Of a stretch of DNA of 64,000 nt, positions 36,526-44,590 are shown in pieces. Position 1 is the first letter of the stretch. Each line of letters begins with the position of its first letter. The notes under the pieces were generated by a model. The model did no database searches. It was not told where the DNA came from and saw only the letters and a program-made list of their open reading frames with translations. The stretch spans positions 124,001 through 188,000 of the forward strand of contig JANOQM010000053.1 of assembly GCA_031422295.1 (NCBI GenBank), read 5' to 3'. Made by a program: the position numbers and the translations under genes. This stretch comes from JANOMH01 sp031422295 (lineage in GTDB: Bacteria; Pseudomonadota; Alphaproteobacteria; Rhodobacterales; Rhodobacteraceae).

Positions 36526-37374
36526 ATGCAGATCATCCGGCAAACCGGCCAAGTTGGTACGCTACTTTTGGCGCTGCAAATGATGCCTGCCCAGGCGGAG
36601 AATACGGTTCTGATGCTGGAAAGCGGGATTGCCGCAACTTTGAACTTGCCGGATGGGGCCACTCTGGCGCCGGCGGTCCTGATGTTGCACGGCTTCGGGT
36701 CATCGCGCGACGAAGTGGCGGGGATGTATATCCGCGAAGCCGCCGCATTGGAGGCGCAGGGCATTGCGTCATTGCGCATTGATTTCCGGGGCTTTGGCAA
36801 AAGTGATGGCGACACCGGGTCAACCACGATTGACCTGCAGCTTGAGGACGCTTTGCAGGGGCTGGAGGTGCTGGCTGCGACCGACGGGGTCGATCCGGCC
36901 CGGATCGGCGTGCTGGGTTTCAGCCTTGGTGGTGGTGTGGCGATGCTGTTGGCCGAGGCCAAACCAGACATGGTGAAATCACTGGTCACATGGTCATCGG
37001 TCGGGGATTTTGATGCCGATATGCGTGGCGTTATAAGTGAGGCTGCTTTTGCACGGGCCGAGACCGACGGTATCGTTGGGCTTGATCTGGGCTGGCGCAC
37101 TATTGCCCTGAAAAACAGCTTTTTCCAAAGCCTTCTGGGACGCGACCTGACCGCATCCATCGCCGCCTATCCGGGGGCTTATCTGACGATTGCGGGCGAA
37201 TTGGACTTTTCGGCTGCTTATGGTGTAGATTTTGTGGCCGCCGCCGCTGGCAGTGTGAAAGAGGCAATGATCGTGCCGGGCGGGGACCACATCTTTGGCG
37301 TTTTCGGTCCGGATGCAGCGATGTCCGAAGGGGTCGTGACAAAAACTGCCGAATGGTTTGCCCAAACACTCTAG
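36526..37374 (+). CDS. Secreted alpha/beta hydrolase
   Basis: 282 residues with an N-terminal signal peptide (QTGQVGTLLLALQMMPAQAE). Hydrolase landmarks: MLHGFGSSRDE oxyanion loop, nucleophile Ser in GVLGFSLGGG, and a C-terminal His in GGDHIFG; the acid is probably the Asp of GELDFSA. Resembles the feruloyl-esterase/dienelactone-like BD-FAE group. CAGGAG is 8 bases before ATG 36526. Substrate unknown. Divergent from guaA by about 120 bases. Confidence 0.8.
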   Translation: MQIIRQTGQVGTLLLALQMMPAQAENTVLMLESGIAATLNLPDGATLAPAVLMLHGFGSSRDEVAGMYIREAAALEAQGIASLRIDFRGFGKSDGDTGSTTIDLQLEDALQGLEVLAATDGVDPARIGVLGFSLGGGVAMLLAEAKPDMVKSLVTWSSVGDFDADMRGVISEAAFARAETDGIVGLDLGWRTIALKNSFFQSLLGRDLTASIAAYPGAYLTIAGELDFSAAYGVDFVAAAAGSVKEAMIVPGGDHIFGVFGPDAAMSEGVVTKTAEWFAQTL

Positions 37375-37491
37375 TGCCGGGTCGCCTGACCCCAAGCCCA
37401 TGTCGCTTTCGCCTCGCAAGGGGCGCATTTCCCGCAACGCGCTGGGACGGGCAGGGCTATCAGAACACTATACCCACGATAGGATAGCGCG

Positions 37492-39045
37492 ATGACCGAT
37501 GTAACTGACGCCCCTGCAGAACGTCGTGCCCGTGGTGGTGGCGGGGCCGCCCGCCGCGCCGAACGGACTGCGGTTTCGGTTGAAACGGCGAAGTTTATCG
37601 AGCGCAACATTCCGAACTTTGAGGTTTTGACGGAAGAGGCTTTGCAAATCATCGAGCATAATGCCGATGTGATTCTGGCTGAAATTGGGGTGAATTTTGC
37701 CGAAAATCCCTATGCATTGGACCTGTGGCGCAAGGCCGGGGCCGATGTGCAGGGCGAACGCGTGCGCATTCCGCACGGGCTGGCACGTCAGTTGTGCAAA
37801 ACCGCCCCATCAACCTATACCCAGCACGCCCGCAACCCGGACCGCAATGTCGTGGTGGGGGGCAAGAATCTGGTGCTGGCCCCGGTCTATGGCCCACCCT
37901 TTGTGCGCACCGCTGCGGGTGGCCGCCGCTATGCCACGATCGACGATTTCCAGAAATTCGTAAAGCTGGCCTATATGTCGAAATGGCTGCACCATTCCGG
38001 CGGCACGGTTTGCGAGCCGACTGATGTGCCGGTGAACAAGCGGCATCTGGATATGCTGTTGGCCCATATGACCCTGAGCGACAAGCCGTTCATGGGGTCG
38101 GTCACCGAACCCAGCCGGGCGCAGGATTCCGTGGATATGTGCGGCGTGCTGTTCGGCGATGATTTCGTGCAGAACCATACGGTGATGACCAGCCTGATCA
38201 ACATCAAGTCACCGCTGACATTTGACAATGTCATGATGGGTGCGCTGGAGGTTTATGCGCGTAACAATCAGGCCTGCATCATCAGCCCGTTCATCGTAGG
38301 GGGCGCGATGGCTCCGGTATCTATCGCCGGAACCCTGACCCAAGTGCTGGCCGAGGTCATGGCCGGTGTCGCCTATAGCCAACTGGTCCGCGCCGGTGCG
38401 CCGGTGATTTTTGGGGCTTTTGTGACCAGTATCGACATGAATTCCGGTGCGCCCACCTTTGGCACCCCCGAGGCCAGTCATATCACCTATGGCGCGGGGC
38501 AGTTGGCGCGGCGGATGGGACTGCCGTTCCGGTCGGCGGGCGCATTTTGTGCGTCGAAACTGCCCGATGCGCAGGCCGCCTATGAAAGCGCCAACAGCCT
38601 GAACATGGGTCTGCTGTCGGGTGTGAATTTCATGCTGCATGCCTGTGGCTGGCTGGAAGGCGGGCTGGTTGCATCATTCGAGAAATTCGTGATGGACGCC
38701 GATCAGCTGGGCACTTTGCACCATTTTGCCCGCGGCGTGGATATGTCCGAAAATGGCCAAGCCATGGCGGCCATCCGCGAGGTTGGCCCCAGCGGCCATT
38801 ATCTGGGCTGCGCCCATACCCAAGCCAATTTCAAAGAGGCGTTCTGGCGCACCGATTTGTTCGACTACAAACCATTCGAGACTTGGGACGAAGAGGGTGC
38901 CCGTGATACGCAGGCGCTGGCCGCAGTGCGGGTGCAGCGCCAGCTTGACACCTATGTCAAACCTGCGCTGGATCCCGGCATCGAAGAGGCCCTGCTGGCG
39001 TTTGTGGCCAAGAAAAAGGCGTCCATGCCCGACAGTTTCATGTAG
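37492..39045 (+). CDS. MttB-family (trimethylamine methyltransferase-like) corrinoid methyltransferase, non-pyrrolysine
   Basis: 517 residues of the MttB superfamily (COG5598), which move methyl groups from quaternary amines such as glycine betaine, carnitine or proline betaine to a corrinoid protein. The N-terminus has a basic Arg/Gly-rich leader (RRARGGGGAARRAERT), then the TIM-barrel. No in-frame TAG interrupts the gene, so it is not a pyrrolysine enzyme; TAG is used only as the final stop. No corrinoid protein or reactivase is next to it in this window. AGGA is 8 bases before the ATG. Confidence 0.9.
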   Translation: MTDVTDAPAERRARGGGGAARRAERTAVSVETAKFIERNIPNFEVLTEEALQIIEHNADVILAEIGVNFAENPYALDLWRKAGADVQGERVRIPHGLARQLCKTAPSTYTQHARNPDRNVVVGGKNLVLAPVYGPPFVRTAAGGRRYATIDDFQKFVKLAYMSKWLHHSGGTVCEPTDVPVNKRHLDMLLAHMTLSDKPFMGSVTEPSRAQDSVDMCGVLFGDDFVQNHTVMTSLINIKSPLTFDNVMMGALEVYARNNQACIISPFIVGGAMAPVSIAGTLTQVLAEVMAGVAYSQLVRAGAPVIFGAFVTSIDMNSGAPTFGTPEASHITYGAGQLARRMGLPFRSAGAFCASKLPDAQAAYESANSLNMGLLSGVNFMLHACGWLEGGLVASFEKFVMDADQLGTLHHFARGVDMSENGQAMAAIREVGPSGHYLGCAHTQANFKEAFWRTDLFDYKPFETWDEEGARDTQALAAVRVQRQLDTYVKPALDPGIEEALLAFVAKKKASMPDSFM

Positions 39046-39049
39046 ATTC

Positions 39050-39106
39050 AAGCGCTGCGGGTCATTGCCCGCAAAGTCGTTTAAGCGCTGCGGGTCATTG
39101 CCCGCA
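39050..39106 (+). repeat. Two 24-base direct repeats, 33-base period, each a hairpin
   Basis: The same 24 bases occur at 39050-39073 and 39083-39106. Each contains TGCGGGTCATTGCCCGCA, a 6-base-pair hairpin with a 6-base loop. Read on the minus strand, both copies encode the same C-terminus RAMTRSA followed by a stop (TAA in the gene copy, TGA in the outer copy), so the duplication kept the reading frame. The hairpins lie between mttB-like and DUF6477 ends and could also slow transcription. Confidence 0.85.
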
Positions 39107-39374
39107 GCAACCTGGCCTCGCCCATCAGGGCGATCAGGATGGCGACGTGCCGGGCCACGGAATAATCGGCACCGGCAACCATCCGGCGATCATTCAGATC
39201 AGCCTCAAGTTCGATCAGCCTGACAATCGCCTCGCCCGTACGGGGCAGGGCAATTACGCCCAACAGGCGCGGCAGCTGGTTGGTCCGGCTGTAGTCATCG
39301 ACGCCAAACCGTGCGGCCCGCACCAATAGCCGGGGCCGGTTAAGCCCGGCGATCATCCCCAATAAATCTTGCAT
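39081..39374 (-). CDS. DUF6477-family protein
   Basis: 97 residues, helical. The conserved N-terminal block LNRPRLLVRAARFGVDDYSR and the C-terminal block YSVARHVAILIALMGEARLL match DUF6477, a family I know only from Rhodobacteraceae; function unknown. Convergent with the MttB-like gene and divergent from the DUF6456 gene. Its last codons lie in a hairpin-bearing direct repeat. Confidence 0.8.
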   Translation of the reverse strand: MQDLLGMIAGLNRPRLLVRAARFGVDDYSRTNQLPRLLGVIALPRTGEAIVRLIELEADLNDRRMVAGADYSVARHVAILIALMGEARLLRAMTRSA

Positions 39375-39516
39375 GTGTTGGTTTTCCCCAAGGTGAACCT
39401 GTTATGAGGCTACCTTGCACAACCCATGCGGGTGTTGCGTTGCTGTGACAGATTAAGAACGCACCCTTCACTGTTGTTTATAATTTGGAAACAATCATGG
39501 GCTTACGACGCGACTG

Positions 39517-39551
39517 TTAACGATTGAGTAACTAGTGCAACTTTAAGTTGC
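39517..39551 (+). promoter_or_regulatory. Divergent control region: CtrA-like box and palindrome
   Basis: TTAA-N7-GTAA at 39517-39531 differs by one base from the full CtrA box TTAA-N7-TTAA. GCAACTTTAAGTTGC at 39537-39551 is a 15-base palindrome with one central base, a good operator shape. Both lie 63-97 bases upstream of the DUF6456 gene start and downstream of the divergent DUF6477 start. Which protein binds is unknown. Confidence 0.4.
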
Positions 39552-39613
39552 GTATGGTTGACAATGTAGGGGTGCCTTGGGGAAGGTGCCCGATCAAAGG
39601 GGACGGGACGGCG

Positions 39614-40750
39614 ATGACACAGATCACCGGTGGCCGGGGCGGCGCTTTGCCTGCATGGGTGCCAGAGGCTGCGCGACACTACCTTGCTCATACGGAAACG
39701 GGGTTGCCGATACGCGCTTTGGCCCGCGCAGCACAGGTCCATGCTTCAACGATATTGCGACAGGTCCGCCGGTTTGAAAACCGCCGCGATGATCCGTTGA
39801 TTGACGACGCATTACGCGGCTTGTCGGCCTATTTGCCCAAAAATGCGTCGCCTTCGCAAAAGGATGTTTTCGACATGAATATCGCCTTGAATTCAACGTC
39901 TTTGACGGACGCCCCGCTGAGTGAGTTGCGCATTGACCGCGAGGGATTGCGCATTTTGCGACGGTTGGTTGAAACCGGCGCGGTGCTGGCCGTGGCCCGG
40001 GATATGGAAATGGGGGTGGTTGTCCGCGATGGCCCCGATGGCAAGCCGCAGCGCCTGGCGGTGATTGAACGCGAAATTGCGCAGGCTATGGCGCTGAAAG
40101 AGTGGATCACCTGTTCTGAACCGGGGTCACGCATTGCGAAATACCATATTTCCAGCGTCGGTCGGGCCGCGCTGAAACGGCTGATGGCGGCGGCTGAAAA
40201 CCGCGCTGGTGGCTTTGCCGAGGCACAGACCGAATTTGGCATGCAGCACCGCGATATGGGCGAGCGCGCCGTGCTTGAGGATGGATTGCTGCGCAATATG
40301 CGCGCCAATCTGGCCGAAAGCCCGCTGGCCGGGCTGGCCCGCCGCAAGGACAAGGATGGTTTGCCATTTCTGCCGCGCGACCTGGTGATTGCCGGCGAAC
40401 GGTTGCGCGAGGATTTTGAACTGGCGCAGATGGGGCCGCGCGTGGCGCAGAACTGGGACCGGTTTTTGACCGGGCGTGACAAAGGCGCATTTGACACCGG
40501 GCGCAATGACGGCCCCGGCGGCGGCGCGCAGGCCGCGCGTGACCGGGTGGCCGAGGCGCTGACCGATCTGGGCCCGGGACTGGGCGATGTCGCGCTGCGC
40601 TGCTGTTGTTTTCTGGAAGGGATGGAGAATCTGGAAAAACGGATGAGCTGGTCGGCCCGGTCCGGCAAGATTGTGCTGCGTATCGCGCTGCAGCGGCTGC
40701 GGCTGCATTATGAGCGGACGCAGGGCAAATTTGCGCCCAAGATTGGCTAA
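39614..40750 (+). CDS. Helix-turn-helix protein with C-terminal DUF6456 domain
   Basis: 378 residues from ATG 39614. Residues about 28-60 form a helix-turn-helix (TGLPIRALARAAQVHASTIL). The C-terminal region (about 235-370) is DUF6456: ESPLAGLARRKDKDG, GERLREDFELAQ and CCCFLEGMENLEKR. This family is common in alphaproteobacteria and is presumed DNA-binding, with no known regulon. The central part is unclassified. A GGGACGG ribosome site precedes the start. Confidence 0.82.
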   Translation: MTQITGGRGGALPAWVPEAARHYLAHTETGLPIRALARAAQVHASTILRQVRRFENRRDDPLIDDALRGLSAYLPKNASPSQKDVFDMNIALNSTSLTDAPLSELRIDREGLRILRRLVETGAVLAVARDMEMGVVVRDGPDGKPQRLAVIEREIAQAMALKEWITCSEPGSRIAKYHISSVGRAALKRLMAAAENRAGGFAEAQTEFGMQHRDMGERAVLEDGLLRNMRANLAESPLAGLARRKDKDGLPFLPRDLVIAGERLREDFELAQMGPRVAQNWDRFLTGRDKGAFDTGRNDGPGGGAQAARDRVAEALTDLGPGLGDVALRCCCFLEGMENLEKRMSWSARSGKIVLRIALQRLRLHYERTQGKFAPKIG

Positions 40751-40753
40751 GGA

Positions 40754-41752
40754 TCAGGGCAGCTTCGCTATGGAGATGACGGCAGTGCGGTGGACTTTGA
40801 CCGCACTTTGGAATGCCTCATCGATAGCCATGAACAGCTTTGCATATTCCTTTTCGTGCGGCGATTTGCGCAGGGCTGGCATGGCTTTCTTTTGTTCCTT
40901 GCCCAGCGCAATGCGAATTTTCTTCAATGCTTCGATCCCGGTCTGGGCGGCTTTGAGTTCCGGGACGGCCAGCTTTTTATCCTTTTTGGCCTTTTCAACT
41001 GCCACGGCGCAGTGCTTTTCAATCGCCTTACCCGCCAGAACGGCCTTTTTGACCGTCACGGAAAAGGGTTTGAATTGCAGATTGCTGGGCAGATTAGGGT
41101 CAGTGCCATCCTTGTCGTCGTCCTTGCTGTCCGGGGCCAGATCAAGAATTTTTTCAATCATCTTGTCGAATTTCGCGGCATAGGTGACCATTTTCTTGTC
41201 GGTCTGTTTGTCGAACAGTTCGCCTGCCTCGATCAGGTCCTTGCCGTCTTTGGTGATTTTGGCCTGAAGGTCGCGCAACTCTTTCGTGGTCCTGACCAGC
41301 TCCCGGCGCGCAATCTCGGCAGCCAGTTGCTCTTTCAGCCCGGCCTTTTTGGCCTTGGTTTCGGCGTCCTTTTGTTCTTTCTCGTGGTCGGTGATATCTT
41401 TGTCGATCCGTTCGGACAGGGTTTTCAGATCATTGGCAGTCGAAAGCGCCTCGTTTTCAAAGTTCTTGATCTTAACCTGCACCCCCCAAAGAACATCAAC
41501 TTCCTTATCGAGCGCCTTGTAAGTATCAGCAAAGGCCTTGTCCTTTTTAAACGCTGCCAGATTGTCGCCGGTGACGCCTTTTTCGCGGGCTTTGACCAGC
41601 GTGTCGGGCAGTGCCTCCTCGTGGCGTTCCACTTTGCGGTAGGAGTTTATAAAATCTGCAACCAGCGGCTTGATCGCTTTCATGCCGAACTTGGTCACAT
41701 CAGCCGAAAGTTTCTTATAGGCGCCAGCGTGCTCGTCCCATTTTTTGGCCAT
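40754..41752 (-). CDS. Lysine-rich coiled-coil protein, unknown function
   Basis: 332 residues, about one fifth Lys, with strongly charged helical stretches (TDHEKEQKDAETKAKKAG) and no signal peptide, membrane segment or enzyme motif. Long coiled coils are expected from about residue 80 to 215. An acidic linker SKDDDKDGTDPN near 220 separates a second helical half. I do not recognise the family. Codon use is less GC-biased at Lys positions (many AAG/AAA), but otherwise like neighbours. It ends 4 bases from the stop of the DUF6456 gene (convergent). Confidence 0.7.
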   Translation of the reverse strand: MAKKWDEHAGAYKKLSADVTKFGMKAIKPLVADFINSYRKVERHEEALPDTLVKAREKGVTGDNLAAFKKDKAFADTYKALDKEVDVLWGVQVKIKNFENEALSTANDLKTLSERIDKDITDHEKEQKDAETKAKKAGLKEQLAAEIARRELVRTTKELRDLQAKITKDGKDLIEAGELFDKQTDKKMVTYAAKFDKMIEKILDLAPDSKDDDKDGTDPNLPSNLQFKPFSVTVKKAVLAGKAIEKHCAVAVEKAKKDKKLAVPELKAAQTGIEALKKIRIALGKEQKKAMPALRKSPHEKEYAKLFMAIDEAFQSAVKVHRTAVISIAKLP

Positions 41753-41848
41753 CGCAATGCCTTTGTCTGGAAATTTGTGCCCTGCTAAGGCGGGTAATAA
41801 CCAAGTCTTAACTGGGTCAACGCATGACGCAAATGAAAAATGTAAATC

Positions 41849-41873
41849 GCGGCAGGGGTCGGACCCCTGCCGC
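41849..41873 (-). terminator. Hairpin terminator after aqpZ
   Basis: GCGGCAGGGGTC (41849-41860) and GACCCCTGCCGC (41862-41873) are perfect 12-base inverted repeats around one base. On the minus strand the hairpin is followed by a T-rich stretch (TACATTTTTC). It starts 9 bases after the aqpZ stop and probably ends that transcript. Confidence 0.7.
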
Positions 41874-41881
41874 GGGAATAG

Positions 41882-42565
41882 TCAGTCTGCGCGGGTCAGG
41901 CCCATGCCGAACACAACACCCGCCACTGCGCCACCGACCAGCGGGGCCGCGATGAACACCCACAGGTCAACAAGGGCTTGGCCTCCGACGAACAGGGCAG
42001 GCCCGATGGACCGGGCCGGGTTGACCGACACGCCGGTGATATTGATACCGACCAGATGGATGGCCGCCAATGTCAGGCCAATCGCAAGGCCCGCCATCGC
42101 GGCAGGTGCCTTGGCCTGGGTTGCCCCCAGAATCACAGTGACAAACAGGAATGTCGCCACTGCTTCGAATATCAGGGCCGAGGCGAGGTTATATTCGCCC
42201 AGGTAGCCCGCGCCATAGCCGTTCTGGCCCAGCCCGTTGACCGCGACATCATAGCCTTCTTTGCCTTGGGCGATGATCATCAGCACCAATGCGGCGATGA
42301 TCGCCCCTGCGATTTGGGCCAAGACATAGCCCACGAAATCAGAGACCGACATCTTGCCAGCCGTCAGCACGCCCAGCGACACAGCCGGGTTCAGATGTGC
42401 CCCCGAAATGTGCCCCAGCGAATAGGCGGCTGCGACAATCGACAGGCCGAAGGCCAGCGAAATGCCAACGTTACCGAATTCTGCGCCCATGAAAACGGCA
42501 GAGCCGCAGCCAAAGAACACAAGGATGAACGTGCCGAGAGCCTCGGCAATTAACTTTTTAGTCAT
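41882..42565 (-). CDS. aqpZ: Aquaporin Z
   Basis: Water channel of the inner membrane, 227 residues with six helices. Both NPA loops are present: SGAHLNPAVSLG and GVSVNPARSIGP; the selectivity filter includes Arg after the second NPA, as in water-selective members. ATG 42565 has GGAAGGA upstream, and the longer open frame upstream lacks coding character. Divergent from lipA. Confidence 0.95.
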   Translation of the reverse strand: MTKKLIAEALGTFILVFFGCGSAVFMGAEFGNVGISLAFGLSIVAAAYSLGHISGAHLNPAVSLGVLTAGKMSVSDFVGYVLAQIAGAIIAALVLMIIAQGKEGYDVAVNGLGQNGYGAGYLGEYNLASALIFEAVATFLFVTVILGATQAKAPAAMAGLAIGLTLAAIHLVGINITGVSVNPARSIGPALFVGGQALVDLWVFIAAPLVGGAVAGVVFGMGLTRAD

Positions 42566-42713
42566 GATTTTCCTTCCCATACTGCAACCGCGTGGTGCCC
42601 TTGCCTTATATTCCCGCCAAAGCGTCACATGCATGACGGCATTGTCGGACTGGCAGTTGTGCCCACGTGAGAGTACTATAAGCCCTAGTTGCACCGGCAG
42701 ATGGGAAATTTTT

Positions 42714-43664
42714 GTGCGCGACCTCAAAATACCTGACCAGCGTCACCCGGAAAAGGCACATCGCGCCGATACTGTGCGGCTGAAAAAGCCGGCCTGGATC
42801 AGGGTCAAGGCGCCGACATCCGATGGCTACAGGCAAACCCGCGACATTATCCGCGAACACAAGCTGATCACGGTATGTGAAGAGGCGGGTTGCCCGAATG
42901 TCGGCGAATGCTGGAGCCAAGGCCACGCCACGATGATGATCATGGGCGAAATATGCACCCGCGGTTGCACGTTCTGCAATGTCGCCACTGGCAAACCCAA
43001 TGCGCTGGATGCGTTCGAGCCCGGCCGGGTGGCCGATGCGGTGAAAAAGCTGGGGTTGAACCATGTGGTCATTACATCGGTAGACCGTGATGATGTCGCT
43101 GACGGTGGGGCCGAACATTTCGCCCAGACCATCCGGGCCGTCCGCCGCCAGTCACCGGGAACCACGATCGAAATATTGACGCCAGACTTTTTACGCTGCG
43201 ACCCCAGTGTGTTAGAGGTTGTTGTTAAAGCTGGCCCGGACGTATTTAACCATAACCTTGAAACCGTACCCGGCCTTTACCCGCAGGTTCGCCCGGGTGC
43301 CCGGTATTTCACATCCCTGCGCCTGTTGCAGCGGGTGAAGGAAATCGACCCCGCGATGTTTACCAAGTCAGGCATTATGGTAGGTCTGGGAGAGGACCGC
43401 CCTGCCGTGTTGCAAGTCATGGACGACATGCGCGCCGCCAACATCGACTTTCTGACCATCGGCCAGTATTTGCAGCCGACGCCGAAGCATCATGCAGTTG
43501 AACGGTTTGTGAGTCCCGAAGAGTTTGCCAGCTATGAAAAAGCCGCCTATGGCAAAGGGTTCCTGATGGTGTCAGCCACGCCGCTGACCCGGTCCAGCTA
43601 TCATGCAGGCGACGATTTCGCCCGGTTGCGCGATGCGCGGATGGCGAAATTGGGGCGGGGGTAG
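42714..43664 (+). CDS. lipA: Lipoyl synthase
   Basis: Radical SAM enzyme that inserts two sulfurs into octanoyl domains. The protein is 316 residues from GTG 42714 with GGGAAA upstream. Auxiliary cluster cysteines are in CEEAGCPNVGEC; the radical SAM CxxxCxxC motif is CTRGCTFC near residue 83. The C-terminal RSSYHAGDDF carries the conserved serine that ligates the auxiliary cluster. Start codon is GTG; the longer upstream frame overlaps aqpZ. Confidence 0.96.
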   Translation: MRDLKIPDQRHPEKAHRADTVRLKKPAWIRVKAPTSDGYRQTRDIIREHKLITVCEEAGCPNVGECWSQGHATMMIMGEICTRGCTFCNVATGKPNALDAFEPGRVADAVKKLGLNHVVITSVDRDDVADGGAEHFAQTIRAVRRQSPGTTIEILTPDFLRCDPSVLEVVVKAGPDVFNHNLETVPGLYPQVRPGARYFTSLRLLQRVKEIDPAMFTKSGIMVGLGEDRPAVLQVMDDMRAANIDFLTIGQYLQPTPKHHAVERFVSPEEFASYEKAAYGKGFLMVSATPLTRSSYHAGDDFARLRDARMAKLGRG

Positions 43665-43669
43665 GGGAT

Positions 43670-44590
43670 TTGGCAGCTGTTTCAGGCAACGCTTGGGTAT
43701 CCAGCGAACGCCTGACGGTTCTGCCCGAAACCTGTGCCATGTCTGGTCGCATCGTCTGGGATCCGGTCAAATCATTGTGGCTGTTCCTGATGTTGGGGCT
43801 GGCGGTTGTTTTCGGCCCGATGACGCTGGGCTGGGGCAGTTTTTTGGTCTTTCTGATCACATCGGCTGTGACCCTGATGGCTGGCCATTCGGTCGGCATG
43901 CACCGTCTGCTGATCCATCATGCCTTTGCCGCGCCGCTTTGGCTTGAACGGCTATTGATCTGGCTGGGAACGCTGGTTGGCATGGCAGGGCCTTATGGCA
44001 TGATCCGGGCGCATGACATGCGCGACTGGCACCAGCGCCAATCGATCTGCCCGCCGCACCCGTCACATGGGGCGGGTTTCTGGCGGGATGCGTGGTGGCA
44101 GCTACATTGTCGCTTTGCCTTGGTCCATCCGCCGGTTCTGACAATCGAGCCTGCACGCGCCGACGATCCGGTGCTGCGCTGGATCGACGCCACGTGGATG
44201 GCGCAGCAACTGCCGCTGGCGGGCCTGCTGTATTTTCTGGGGGGCTGGGATTGGGTCATCTGGGGCGTGCCGGTCCGGATCAGTGTCAGTCTGATTGGTC
44301 ATTGGGTGGTGGGACATTACGCCCACCGGCAGGGGCATCAGGGCTGGGTCATCGACGGCTTGCCGGTGCAGGGTTACAATCTGCAGCACTTTGGATTGAT
44401 CAGCTTTGGCGAAAGCTGGCATGGAAACCATCACGCCTTTCCGCATTCCGCTAAAATGGGCATTGATCCCGGGCAGGTTGATCCGGGCTATTGGTTTGTC
44501 AAACTGCTGCAAGCACTGGGGCTGGCGTGGGATGTGCGTTTACCACACAGCGAATCGCCGCGCCCGGGGTTGCGTCGTGTGACTTCATAG
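43670..44590 (+). CDS. Membrane fatty acid desaturase-family protein
   Basis: 306 residues, several membrane helices. Histidine boxes: GHSVGMH (HxxxxH), HDMRDWH and HGNHHAFPHSA. The first and last are typical of acyl-CoA/lipid desaturases; the middle box lacks the usual HxxHH. Starts with TTG 43670, five bases after lipA; ATG 43739 is an alternative start that would give 283 residues. The gene's stop overlaps the cytochrome c gene on the other strand by 6 bases. Confidence 0.8.
   Translation: MAAVSGNAWVSSERLTVLPETCAMSGRIVWDPVKSLWLFLMLGLAVVFGPMTLGWGSFLVFLITSAVTLMAGHSVGMHRLLIHHAFAAPLWLERLLIWLGTLVGMAGPYGMIRAHDMRDWHQRQSICPPHPSHGAGFWRDAWWQLHCRFALVHPPVLTIEPARADDPVLRWIDATWMAQQLPLAGLLYFLGGWDWVIWGVPVRISVSLIGHWVVGHYAHRQGHQGWVIDGLPVQGYNLQHFGLISFGESWHGNHHAFPHSAKMGIDPGQVDPGYWFVKLLQALGLAWDVRLPHSESPRPGLRRVTS

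Noticed and set aside
39043..39045. Amber stop of the MttB-like gene as a pyrrolysine codon
   Set aside because: The family C-terminus is reached at this point and the following bases give only a few codons before new stops; pyrrolysine sits internally in true MttB.
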